Positions 1 to 7,762 of a stretch of DNA of 64,000 nt are shown in pieces. How positions within the stretch are numbered: position 1 is the first letter of the stretch; the number at the start of each line of letters is the position of its first letter. The stretch is from Bradyrhizobium sp. cir1 (GTDB taxonomy: Bacteria > Pseudomonadota > Alphaproteobacteria > Rhizobiales > Xanthobacteraceae). A model generated the notes under the pieces. It saw nothing but the letters and a program-made list of their open reading frames with translations, searched no databases and had not been told where the DNA came from. A program made the position numbers and the translations under genes. Location of the stretch: contig NZ_JACIHE010000014.1 in the NCBI RefSeq assembly GCF_014198245.1, forward strand, positions 124,001 to 188,000, read 5' to 3'.

Positions 1-117
1 GCCGATCAGCCAGTGCACGGGGCGGTCGGGGTAGCCGGCGGCGGCGGGAGGAGTGGTGCTGAAAAGACCTAAGAGAACTGCGAGCCCAAACAAACCGTTA
101 CGCAAAATTCGCAACAT
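1..117 (-). CDS. Bug/TctC-family tripartite tricarboxylate binding protein (N-terminus only, cut by window edge)
   Basis: The reverse strand reads from an ATG at 117 to the window edge without a stop, giving 39 residues. They form a short basic start, a hydrophobic signal peptide and the segment YPDRPVHWLIG. The Y-P-x-[KR]-P-[IV]-x-x-[IV] opening just after the signal cleavage region is the hallmark of Bug receptors, periplasmic binding proteins that usually bind carboxylates or aromatic acids. The rest of the gene lies to the left of the window, so ligand and operon cannot be judged. It is divergent from the TAXI binding protein gene at 225. Confidence 0.75.
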   Translation of the reverse strand, partial: MLRILRNGLFGLAVLLGLFSTTPPAAAGYPDRPVHWLIG

Positions 118-224
118 GACGCCTCCCATTGTTCTATTGTCGTTGGGCTGCATGCTTTCACAAAAATGCGCGGCTGCCTACATCGCCGCAAGTCGGTGTT
201 GACGCAGGCCCGCCGGGAATGACC

Positions 225-1190
225 ATGAGATTCGCTTTCCCCATCCTTCTTGCGGCGGCGCTGTTCGCCAGCCCCGCCGCCGCCCAAACCGGAGGCAACG
301 CCATTCCCACCACGACACTCAGCTTGGGCACCGCGACACCCGGCGGCGGATTCCCGCTCTATGGCAACGCCTTCGCGGAGGTGATGAACGCGGCCGATCC
401 GGTCATCACCATCGCCCCGCGCAACACCAAGGGCAGCAACGAGAACATTCCGCTGCTGGAGAAGGGCGAACTCGATCTCGCGCTGGTCGCGGGCGAGCCG
501 GCCTATGAGGCCTTCGCCGGCATCGGCCGCGCGCCCGTACGCTTGAAGATTCTCACGGCGATCTATTCCAATCCCGGCATGTTCGTGGTGCGCGCCGACA
601 GTCCCTACAGGACGATTGCCGATCTCGTCGGCCGGCCCGTCGCGTTCGGCGCCAAAGGCTCGGGCCTGCCGATCCTGGCGCGCTACGTGCTCGATGGTCT
701 CGGCCTCAAGCAGGACGAGGACTTCAAGGCCGTCTATCTCGACCGCGCCGGCGACGGCCCCGCGATGGTCCAGGACAGCCGCGTCGCCGCGCTGTGGGGC
801 GCCGGCATCGGCTGGCCCGGCTTTGCCGCAGTAGCCTCCAGCGCATCGGGTGCGCGCTTCATCGCACCCAGTGCGGAAGAGATCGCGCGCATCCGCGCCA
901 AGCATGCGTTCCTGAAGCCGCTCACCGTGCCGGCCGGCAGCTACCCGAAGCAGCCCGAGCCGATCGCCTCGCTCGGCTCGTGGAGCTTTGTGCTGACGCG
1001 CGAGGATCTGCCTGACGATATGGCCTATCGCCTTGCCAGGACGCTGCACGGCAATGAGGCGACGTTCTGCAAGAAGCTCGCGCAGGCCTGCGAGACCACG
1101 GCCGCGAACACCGTCGCAGCCGCGCCGAAGCCGGAGCTGATCCATCCGGGTGTGATGAAGTATTTCCGCGAGATCGGGGTGGTGAAGTGA
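225..1190 (+). CDS. TAXI-family TRAP transporter solute-binding protein
   Basis: A 321-residue exported protein. The start is set at ATG 225 because GGGA lies six bases upstream and the first 20 residues then form a clean signal peptide ending SPAAAQ. An in-frame ATG at 219 has no Shine-Dalgarno, and a longer in-frame extension back to 129 looks non-coding. The mature protein begins with TTLSLGTATPGGGFPLYG and contains a KGSNEN segment, both typical of TAXI (NMT1-like) TRAP receptors. No TRAP membrane subunit lies nearby, so this is an orphan receptor or pairs with a transporter elsewhere. The ligand is unknown. It ends inside a palindrome shared with the convergent gene at 1210. Confidence 0.85.
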   Translation: MRFAFPILLAAALFASPAAAQTGGNAIPTTTLSLGTATPGGGFPLYGNAFAEVMNAADPVITIAPRNTKGSNENIPLLEKGELDLALVAGEPAYEAFAGIGRAPVRLKILTAIYSNPGMFVVRADSPYRTIADLVGRPVAFGAKGSGLPILARYVLDGLGLKQDEDFKAVYLDRAGDGPAMVQDSRVAALWGAGIGWPGFAAVASSASGARFIAPSAEEIARIRAKHAFLKPLTVPAGSYPKQPEPIASLGSWSFVLTREDLPDDMAYRLARTLHGNEATFCKKLAQACETTAANTVAAAPKPELIHPGVMKYFREIGVVK

Positions 1191-1216
1191 CGATCGCTTT
1201 AAGCGATCGTCACTTC
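1184..1216. terminator. 33-bp perfect palindrome over both convergent stop codons
   Basis: GAAGTGACGATCGCTT (1184-1199) and its exact reverse complement (1201-1216) flank a single T. The arms contain the stop codon of the TAXI gene (1188-1190) and that of the convergent ABC binding protein (1210-1212). A stem with a 4-5 base loop would form in either transcript, so it probably acts as a bidirectional terminator. There is no long U-tract. Confidence 0.6.
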
Positions 1217-2439
1217 TTCACCATCGCACACGCCGGGTCCGGCGGGCCGAACGCCTTGTCGCCGGAGATGGTCGTGAGGATCTTGTAATAGTCCCACGGA
1301 TATTTGCTCTCCTCCGGCGTCTTCACCTGCACCAGCCAGAGGTCGTGCACCATCAGATTGTCCTCACGCAGTTTGCCGTTGCGGGCGAAGAAATCCTCGA
1401 TCGGCTTCTCGCGCATCTTTGCCGCCACCTTGAGCGGGTCGTCGGTGCCGGTCTCCTTGATGGCGTTGAGATAGTGCATCACGCTGGAATAGACGCCGGC
1501 CTGCCACATCGACGGCATCTTGTTCATCTTGGCGAAATAGCGCTTCGACCATTCGCGGGTCTTGTCGTCCATGTCCCAGTAGAACGAGGTGGTCAACAGC
1601 AGGCCTTGCGCGGCCTGCAGGCCGAGGCCGTGGATGTCGGTGATCAGCGCCAGCAGCGCCGCCATCTGCTGGCCGCCCTTGAACACGCCGAACTCCGAGC
1701 CGGTCTTGATCTCGTTCATGTTGTTGGGGGGACCTGCGGCAATGCCGATGATCTTGGCCTTGGAGGCCTGCGCCTGCAGCACGAAGGAGGAGAGATCAGG
1801 CGTTGCCAGCGGCGGCCGCACCGAACCCAGCACCTTGCCGCCATTGGCGGTGACGACGCTGGACGCGTCGCGTTCGAGGGAGTGGCCGAAGGCGTAGTCG
1901 TCGGTGATGAAGAACCAGCTGTTGCCGCCGCGCTTGACCACGGCATCGGCGGTGCCGACCGCGAGCGCGCGGGTGTCGAACACCCACTGGATCGCGTAGG
2001 GCGAGCAGAATTTGCCGTGGAAATCGGCGGTGCCGGTCGAGTGGGTGATGAACAGCCGCTTCTTCTCGTTGGCGACGTTCTGCACCGCGAGCCCGACCGC
2101 CGAGACCGGCACGTCGACGATCAGATCGACCTGGTCGACGTCATACCAGCGCCGCGCGATCGTGCCGCCGATGTCGGCCTTGAGCTGATGGTCGCCGATC
2201 ACGATGCTGATCGGCTTGCCGAGCACGGTGCCGCCGAAATCGTCGATCGCCATCTGCGCCGCCGTCACCGAGCCCTGGCCAGTCGGCGCGGAGGCCGGGC
2301 CGTTCATGTCGGTGAGCACGCCGATCTTGACGACGTTGTCGGACACCTGCGCGATGGCGGCGCCCGGCAGCAGGGCCGCCGTCAAGAACGTCGCTGCAAA
2401 GCCGGCCGCGACCGGCAGTCCAAATCTCGCTGGATTCAC
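1210..2439 (-). CDS. Branched-chain amino-acid-type ABC transporter substrate-binding protein
   Basis: A 409-residue periplasmic binding protein of the Leu/Ile/Val (Peripla_BP_6) family. It has a signal peptide ending AAIAQ, then VKIGVLTDMNGPAS, the usual opening of the first lobe. The GTG start at 2439 is preceded by a strong GGGGAGG ribosome site. Residues such as HSTGTADFHGKFC and the late YKILTTISGDKAF fit the urea/amide-like branch of the family common in rhizobia. No permease or ATPase genes adjoin it, so it is an orphan receptor here. The ligand cannot be read from sequence. Confidence 0.88.
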   Translation of the reverse strand: MNPARFGLPVAAGFAATFLTAALLPGAAIAQVSDNVVKIGVLTDMNGPASAPTGQGSVTAAQMAIDDFGGTVLGKPISIVIGDHQLKADIGGTIARRWYDVDQVDLIVDVPVSAVGLAVQNVANEKKRLFITHSTGTADFHGKFCSPYAIQWVFDTRALAVGTADAVVKRGGNSWFFITDDYAFGHSLERDASSVVTANGGKVLGSVRPPLATPDLSSFVLQAQASKAKIIGIAAGPPNNMNEIKTGSEFGVFKGGQQMAALLALITDIHGLGLQAAQGLLLTTSFYWDMDDKTREWSKRYFAKMNKMPSMWQAGVYSSVMHYLNAIKETGTDDPLKVAAKMREKPIEDFFARNGKLREDNLMVHDLWLVQVKTPEESKYPWDYYKILTTISGDKAFGPPDPACAMVKK

Positions 2440-2543
2440 GCTTGTCCTCCCCTGACCCGGCGCGTTGGCCGGTGTTGCTTTTTACCGGGTGCGGCCCGGC
2501 TGAATTGGTTTCTTTTGCAACTATTAGGGGGCCGGCGTCAATG

Positions 2544-3437
2544 TCAGGCCGCGAAGCGGATCTGTCCCGCCGGGGAGGGATCGTAGCCGGTCAGCTCCTC
2601 GGCGCGCTGGCGCAGCCGTCGTTCGTTGAGGAATCGGATCAGCGCCTGCATGGCGGGGCGGAAATAGCTGCGCTGCCGCATCGCGAGATCAAAGTTCTCC
2701 CAGACCAGCGGCACGAAATCGAGGCCGGCCGAGCGCGCCGCCGCGCGCGTCGCGATCCCGCAATCGGCTTGTCCGGCGCGGACCATTTCGGCGAGATCCG
2801 GCCCGGTGTGGGCCGGCGTCTCCACCCGGCGCAAATCGCGCGTCGTGGCGTCCGCGCGCTTCAGCAGCGCCTCGAGCAGCATCTGCGCGCCCGTGCCCTG
2901 TTGTCGCATCGCCATCCTGGCGCCGACCGCGAGCACGTCGGCGAGGCCGCGCAGCCGTTTCGGATTGCCCGGCGGCAGCACGAGACCCTGCTCGCGGCGC
3001 ACGAACGCGACCAGCAGCGCGTCATGCAGGTCCGGAGCGTTTTGCAGCGCGGTCACACTGGCGTCGGCGGCAAGATTGCCGGCGGCGTCCAGGCTGTGGA
3101 AGTGCACGGCCACGGCCATTACCTCGTCGCGCTGCAGGCGCTCGAGTCCGCGCGCGCTGCCCTCGCTCATCGAGCCGAGGCCAGAGCCGGATTCGCGCAG
3201 GCTCCAGTCCAGCAGCTCGTCCTGGCTGCCGCCCATGACGGGCGGCGGCTCGGTGGTCAGCATGCCTGCCGGACGCGCGAGGCCCGACAGGACCCAGAGG
3301 TCGAGTTCGTGCCGGGGGAAGAGCCACTTACCGGTCACCTTGCTGCAGGGGATCGCACCGGTGGTGACCAGTTCGTAGAGCTTGCGTTCGCCAAGTCGGA
3401 GATAGTCAGCGGCTTCACTGGTCGTCAGGAATTCCAT
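2544..3437 (-). CDS. Helix-turn-helix regulator with a cytoplasmic PBP-like ligand domain (Mo/W-related)
   Basis: A 297-residue protein with no signal peptide. Residues 3-50 (FLTTSEAADYLRLGERKLYEL) form an excisionase/MerR-like winged helix. Residues from about 90 onward match the PBP-like domain family often linked to molybdate sensing. The same domain forms the C-terminus of the MoeA fusion at 5760: RQQGTGAQ and GLDFVPLVWENFDLAM here align by eye with RNQGAGTR and GLGFIPLAEEHYDFAL there. It is divergent from the TupA-like gene at 3764, so it probably controls that gene and the moeA genes after it in response to an oxyanion or cofactor. The ligand is inferred, not shown. Confidence 0.82.
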   Translation of the reverse strand: MEFLTTSEAADYLRLGERKLYELVTTGAIPCSKVTGKWLFPRHELDLWVLSGLARPAGMLTTEPPPVMGGSQDELLDWSLRESGSGLGSMSEGSARGLERLQRDEVMAVAVHFHSLDAAGNLAADASVTALQNAPDLHDALLVAFVRREQGLVLPPGNPKRLRGLADVLAVGARMAMRQQGTGAQMLLEALLKRADATTRDLRRVETPAHTGPDLAEMVRAGQADCGIATRAAARSAGLDFVPLVWENFDLAMRQRSYFRPAMQALIRFLNERRLRQRAEELTGYDPSPAGQIRFAA

Positions 3438-3763
3438 CCTGCATTCCTATGCAAATTCTTGCTTCTTTTTGGACGTTCGTCGCAGGTGGAATTCTGCAGT
3501 TCATTTTGTGTCCGCGGGAACCATGCCCGATGATCTCGTTGCTTTGCAACACATCCGCGCGCGCGATTTCTGCTTTGGTGAACGATCCTCAAGCGCTCGA
3601 ATGGTGCGGGCCTTGCGGCTGTCGCGAACGTGCATGCGATCGGCGGTTTGCGATCGCCGTGCCGCTTCGTGCGTTGCCGAAATATCCCGAACGGCAGCGC
3701 GATGACGTCACGAGTGCGGCGCAATCCGTCATCATGATCGCGTCATACGAAGGGAACCAGCTC
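3438..3763. promoter_or_regulatory. Divergent intergenic region between the HTH-PBP regulator and the tupA-like gene
   Basis: 326 bases with no convincing gene. The right end carries three copies of the hexamer CGTCAT/ATGACG (3702-3707 inverted, 3727-3732, 3741-3746), the first inside the palindrome TGACGTCA (3703-3710). These could be regulator sites, but the hexamer is short. AGGGA at 3751-3755 is the ribosome site for the ATG at 3764. Confidence 0.35.
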
Positions 3764-4597
3764 ATGGCCGCTCGCCGCCTGTCCGTTGCATTCGCGCTTC
3801 TCTGCGGCCTTGCTGTGGGTGTTACGGGCTCCTTCGCGGAGGATCGTGCGATCGTGCTGGCCACGACGACATCGACGCAGGAATCCGGCCTGCTCGATCA
3901 TCTGCTGCCGATCTTCCGTGACAAGACCGGCATCGACGTGAGGGTGATCGCGCGGCGTGCCGACGAGGTGCTCGACGGCGCGCGAAAGGGCGAGGCGGAC
4001 GTCGTGCTGATGCATGCGCGGCCGCAGGAGGAAAAATTCGTCGCCGACGGTTTTGCCGTGAAGCGCTTCGACGTGATGTACAACGACTATGTGCTGGTTG
4101 GCCCGAAGAGCGATCCCGCCGGCGTCAAGGGCAAGGACATCGCGACCGCGCTCAAGACGATCGAGGCCAAGGGCGCGCCGTTCGTCACGCGCGGCGATCG
4201 CTCGGGCACCCACGCTGCGGAGCTCGCACTCTGGATCGTCGCCGGCATCGACACCGCCGCCGCCAAGGGTGCCTGGTATCGCGAGGCCAAGCAGGGCATG
4301 GTCGCGGCACTCGAGGCCGCGCGCGCCGCGAACGGCTATGTGCTGTCGGACCGCGGCAGCTGGATCGGCTTCAGCGATCGCGGTGATCTCGATGTCGTCG
4401 TCGAAGGCGACAAGCGGCTGCTCAACCAATACGGCGTGATGCTGATGAGCCCCGAGAAGTTCCCGAACGTGAAGAAGGAGCTGGGGCAAACGTTCGTCGA
4501 CTGGCTGGTCTCGCCGGAGGGACAGGCTGCGATCGCTGCCTACAAGGTCGACGGCCAGCAGCTGTTCTTTCCAAATGCGGACAAGACGGGCGGCTGA
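3764..4597 (+). CDS. tupA: TupA-like tungstate/molybdate ABC transporter substrate-binding protein
   Basis: A 277-residue exported protein. The start at 3764 has AGGGA eight bases upstream and gives a signal peptide ending GSFAED. The mature N-terminus IVLATTTSTQESGLLD is characteristic of TupA/WtpA-like tungstate receptors (PBP_like family), as is VTRGDRSGTHAAEL, where the T-S-T and R-G-D-x-S-G-T-H segments contact the oxyanion. The matching permease and ATPase (TupB, TupC) are not adjacent. The gene runs into two moeA-type genes (55 bases, then 1 base), which supports a role in supplying metal for molybdopterin. Tungstate versus molybdate preference cannot be told from sequence. Confidence 0.8.
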   Translation: MAARRLSVAFALLCGLAVGVTGSFAEDRAIVLATTTSTQESGLLDHLLPIFRDKTGIDVRVIARRADEVLDGARKGEADVVLMHARPQEEKFVADGFAVKRFDVMYNDYVLVGPKSDPAGVKGKDIATALKTIEAKGAPFVTRGDRSGTHAAELALWIVAGIDTAAAKGAWYREAKQGMVAALEAARAANGYVLSDRGSWIGFSDRGDLDVVVEGDKRLLNQYGVMLMSPEKFPNVKKELGQTFVDWLVSPEGQAAIAAYKVDGQQLFFPNADKTGG

Positions 4598-4651
4598 GAT
4601 CCTCATCTCCTGCAGTTGCCAAACCGGACGATGCATGGTCCATCATGGCGC

Positions 4652-5758
4652 ATGACCCAGCGCCTGCCGCCATCGTTGACGCCGCTCGACACCGCACTCG
4701 CCGCATTGCTGCGGGACGTTGATCCGGTCGCGCCGGTCGCATTGCCGCTGTCCGAAGCCATTGGCTGCGTCGCGACGGGCGCGCCGCAGGTTGCGGTCTA
4801 TCCGCCTCATGATATCGCTGCCGCGGACGGCTGGGCGCTGCGCGCCAACGATCTCGTCGGCGCGTCCGCCTATGCGCCGCTGCCTTTGGCGACGGCCCCC
4901 GTCTGGGTCGATGCCGGCGATGCCTTGCCGGAGGGATGTGACTGTGTGCTCGACGCCGACGCCGTGGAGGTATCGGGGCCGCTTGCGCAAGTGCTCGCGG
5001 AGGGCGTGCCGGGGCAGGGTATCCGGCGCGCCGGAGCCGACATTGCCGCTGGCACGACGGCCGGCGTGGAGGGATACCCGGTCGGTCCGGCCGACCTGTT
5101 GCTCGCGGGCGTCGCGGCGGTGGACAGGCTGAGCGTGCGGCGACCGCGGCTGCGCATCGTCAACGTGCCGGGCGCGACGACGACGGCGCATATGATCGCC
5201 GGCTTCGCCCGTGCAGCAGGACTGGATGTGAAGGCGCTCGAGGCCGCCGCACGCGATGAAGCGTCGATCGCCGATGTGCTCGATGCGTCCGCTTGCGACC
5301 TGCTGCTGACGATGGGTGGCAGCGGCCTCGGTCGCCGGGATGCCGCGGTGACTGCATTGGCCCGGCGCGGCGAGCTGCTCGCCCATGGCATTGCGCTTCA
5401 GCCCGGCCGCACCGCTGCGCTCGGACGGCTTGGCAAGGTTCCCGTGGTTGCCTTGCCGGGCTCGCCGGATCATGCGCTTGCGGCCTGGCTAGCGCTGGTG
5501 CTTCCGCTCGTCGATCGTCTGTCGGTACGGCAGCCGCGCCGGCAAATGACGCTGCCGCTCGCGCGAAAAATCGCATCCTCAGTCGGCATCGCCGAAGTCG
5601 CGCTGCTGGCCGAGGAACATCGTGCCTGGATGCCGCTTGCCGTCGGCGAATGGCCGCTCCAGGCCATCGCCCGTGCGGATGCATGGCTGATCATTCCCGC
5701 CCGCCACGAGGGATTTGCGGCGGCTACGCCGGTCGATGCCTATCTGATGCAGGAGTGA
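4652..5758 (+). CDS. MoeA-like molybdopterin-binding protein (divergent paralogue)
   Basis: A 368-residue protein in the MoeA fold, which normally inserts molybdate or tungstate into adenylylated molybdopterin. The MoeA N-terminal core is recognisable in HDIAAADGWALRANDL, where the usual S-x-V-D-G-[YF]-A reads A-A-A-D-G-W-A. The MoCF_biosynth domain carries LLLTMGGSGLGRRDAA and the proline-rich ALPGSPDHALAA. The expected T-G-D-E motif is missing, replaced around residue 180 by a weaker NVPGATTT segment. ATG 4652 is chosen over an upstream in-frame ATG at 4616 because the family homology starts just after it. It is almost certainly cotranscribed with the fusion gene at 5760. It may be a regulatory or partner subunit rather than a full enzyme. 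Confidence 0.75.
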   Translation: MTQRLPPSLTPLDTALAALLRDVDPVAPVALPLSEAIGCVATGAPQVAVYPPHDIAAADGWALRANDLVGASAYAPLPLATAPVWVDAGDALPEGCDCVLDADAVEVSGPLAQVLAEGVPGQGIRRAGADIAAGTTAGVEGYPVGPADLLLAGVAAVDRLSVRRPRLRIVNVPGATTTAHMIAGFARAAGLDVKALEAAARDEASIADVLDASACDLLLTMGGSGLGRRDAAVTALARRGELLAHGIALQPGRTAALGRLGKVPVVALPGSPDHALAAWLALVLPLVDRLSVRQPRRQMTLPLARKIASSVGIAEVALLAEEHRAWMPLAVGEWPLQAIARADAWLIIPARHEGFAAATPVDAYLMQE

Positions 5759-5759
5759 T

Positions 5760-7721
5760 ATGGGTTCCGGCATGTCGATGATCCCGCAATCGCAAGGCCG
5801 CAGCGCGCTCGAACAGGAGCAGTTCCTCAAGATCCTTTCGCGCGAGGAAGCCCTGGCGCGCTTCGAGGCGGCCCTGTTCCCGCGGGCGCTTCCGAGCGAG
5901 GTGCGCAAGCTCGCTGCTGCGCTCGGTGCGGCACTCGCCGGGGACATCACTGCGTCGATCGACGTGCCGCCTTTCGACCGTTCCAACGTCGACGGTTTTG
6001 CCGTCCGCTCGGCCGATCTCGCGACGGCCGGCGAAGGTGCACCCAGGAGCCTTGCGTTGAACGCCGAGACCATCCACTGCGGCACCGCGCCGAAGATGCA
6101 GGTCGCCGCGGGCACCGCCACGCCGATCGCCACCGGTGGCCCGCTGCCGCGCGGCGCCGACGCCGTCGTGATGGTCGAGCATACCCAGCCGGCCGGCCCT
6201 GGTGCGATCGACGTCCGCCGTGCCGTCTCGCCCGGGCAGTTCGTGTCCTACGCCGGCTCCGACATCGCGCGCGGCGAGGCGCTGCTGCGCGCCGGCACCA
6301 TCATCGGCTCGCGCGAGATCGGCATGCTGGCGGCTTGCGGCATTGCCGAGGTGATCGTTGCGCGCAAGCCGCGTGTCGCGGTGATCTCCACCGGCGACGA
6401 GCTGGTCCAGCCGGGCGAGGCGCTCGCGCCCGCGGAGATCTACGATACCAACGGTGCGATCGTCGCTGCCGCGATCGACGAGAACGGCGGCGAGGCGATC
6501 TTCCTCGGCGCCGTTCCCGACGATGAAGCCAAGCTCGAAGCCGCGATGCAGCGCGCGCTTGAAGACGCCGACATGCTGGTGCTGTCGGGCGGCACTTCGA
6601 AAGGCGCGGGCGACCTGTCCCATCGCATCATCGGCCGGCTCGGCGCGCCCGGCATCATCGCGCATGGCGTCGCGCTCAAGCCCGGCAAGCCGCTGTGTCT
6701 CGCCGTGTGCGACGGCAAGCCGGTGGTGATCCTGCCGGGCTTTCCGACCTCGGCGATGTTCACCTTTCACGACATGATCGTGCCGGTGCTGCGCAGGATG
6801 GCCGGCCTGCCGCCGCGCTCCGATGCCAAAGTCAGCGCGACCGTGCCGGTCCGGATCGCCTCCGAGCTTGGCCGTACCGAGTTCGTCATGGTCTCGCTGG
6901 TCGACGGCAAGCATGGCCTGATCGCCTATCCCTCCGGCAAGGGCTCCGGTGCGATCACGTCCTTCGCGCAGGCGGATGGATTCCTGCGCATCGACGCGCT
7001 CGCCGACCAGATGCCGGCCGGGACCGAAACCGAGGTGACGCTGTTCACGCCGCATGTGCGGGTGCCCGACCTCGTCGTCGTCGGCAGCCATTGCACCGGC
7101 CTCGATCTCGTCACCGCACAGCTCGCGCATGCCGGCCTGACTGTGCGCTCGATCGCGGTCGGCAGCCTCGGCGGCCTTGCGGCGGCCAGACGCGGCGAAT
7201 GCGATCTCGCCCCGATCCATCTGTTCGACGACAAGAGCGAGACCTACAACACGCCCTATCTCGTCGAGGGGCTCGAGCTCGTGCCGGGCTGGCGGCGGAT
7301 GCAGGGCATCGTCTTCCGCAAGGGCGACAAGCGTTTCGAGGGCCTGAGCGCAAAGGATGCTGTTGCCGCCGCGCTCGCCGATCCCGCCTGCATCATGGTC
7401 AACCGCAACCAGGGCGCGGGCACGCGCATCCTGATCGACCGGCTGCTCGGCGGCGCACGCCCCGAGGGTTACTGGAACCAGCCGCGTTCGCACAACGCCG
7501 TCGCCGCGGCTGTTGCGCAGCACCGCGCCGACTGGGGCATGACCATTGCGCCGGTCGCCCATGCGGCCGGCCTCGGTTTCATTCCGCTCGCGGAAGAGCA
7601 TTATGACTTCGCGCTGGTTACGGCGCGCAAAGACCGTCCGGCGGTGCAGGCGTTTCTCGACGCGCTCGGCTCGGACGAGGCGCGTGCGGCGCTGGTGCGA
7701 GCAGGCTTCCGGCCCGCGTAG
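5760..7721 (+). CDS. MoeA molybdenumtransferase fused to a PBP-like ligand-binding domain
   Basis: A 653-residue two-domain protein starting one base after the previous stop. Residues 20-430 are a complete MoeA: FDRSNVDGFAVR, the TGGPLPRGADAVV loop, ISTGDELVQPGE, LVLSGGTSKGAGD and VVILPGFPTSAMF are all present. Residues 435-653 are a PBP-like domain (VVVGSHCTGLDL, NRNQGAGTR, HYDFALVTARKD) with no signal peptide, so it is cytoplasmic. The same ligand domain occurs in the regulator at 2544. MoeA-PBP fusions are known in bacteria and archaea. The likely role is metal insertion gated by, or fed from, bound oxyanion or cofactor. This is the only one of the three MoeA proteins here with the extra domain. 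Confidence 0.88.
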   Translation: MGSGMSMIPQSQGRSALEQEQFLKILSREEALARFEAALFPRALPSEVRKLAAALGAALAGDITASIDVPPFDRSNVDGFAVRSADLATAGEGAPRSLALNAETIHCGTAPKMQVAAGTATPIATGGPLPRGADAVVMVEHTQPAGPGAIDVRRAVSPGQFVSYAGSDIARGEALLRAGTIIGSREIGMLAACGIAEVIVARKPRVAVISTGDELVQPGEALAPAEIYDTNGAIVAAAIDENGGEAIFLGAVPDDEAKLEAAMQRALEDADMLVLSGGTSKGAGDLSHRIIGRLGAPGIIAHGVALKPGKPLCLAVCDGKPVVILPGFPTSAMFTFHDMIVPVLRRMAGLPPRSDAKVSATVPVRIASELGRTEFVMVSLVDGKHGLIAYPSGKGSGAITSFAQADGFLRIDALADQMPAGTETEVTLFTPHVRVPDLVVVGSHCTGLDLVTAQLAHAGLTVRSIAVGSLGGLAAARRGECDLAPIHLFDDKSETYNTPYLVEGLELVPGWRRMQGIVFRKGDKRFEGLSAKDAVAAALADPACIMVNRNQGAGTRILIDRLLGGARPEGYWNQPRSHNAVAAAVAQHRADWGMTIAPVAHAAGLGFIPLAEEHYDFALVTARKDRPAVQAFLDALGSDEARAALVRAGFRPA

Positions 7722-7762
7722 ACGACGCGGCGCTCAAGCCGTGCGACAGGGTGGGGGACGCG

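Noticed and set aside
129..224. N-terminal extension of the TAXI protein to an ATG at 129
   Set aside because: It would bury the signal peptide behind 32 non-conserved residues; the Shine-Dalgarno supports ATG 225.
5724..7601. 625-codon antisense frame opposite the MoeA-PBP fusion
   Set aside because: Same type of Arg/His/Ala-rich antisense artefact; the plus strand carries all MoeA motifs.
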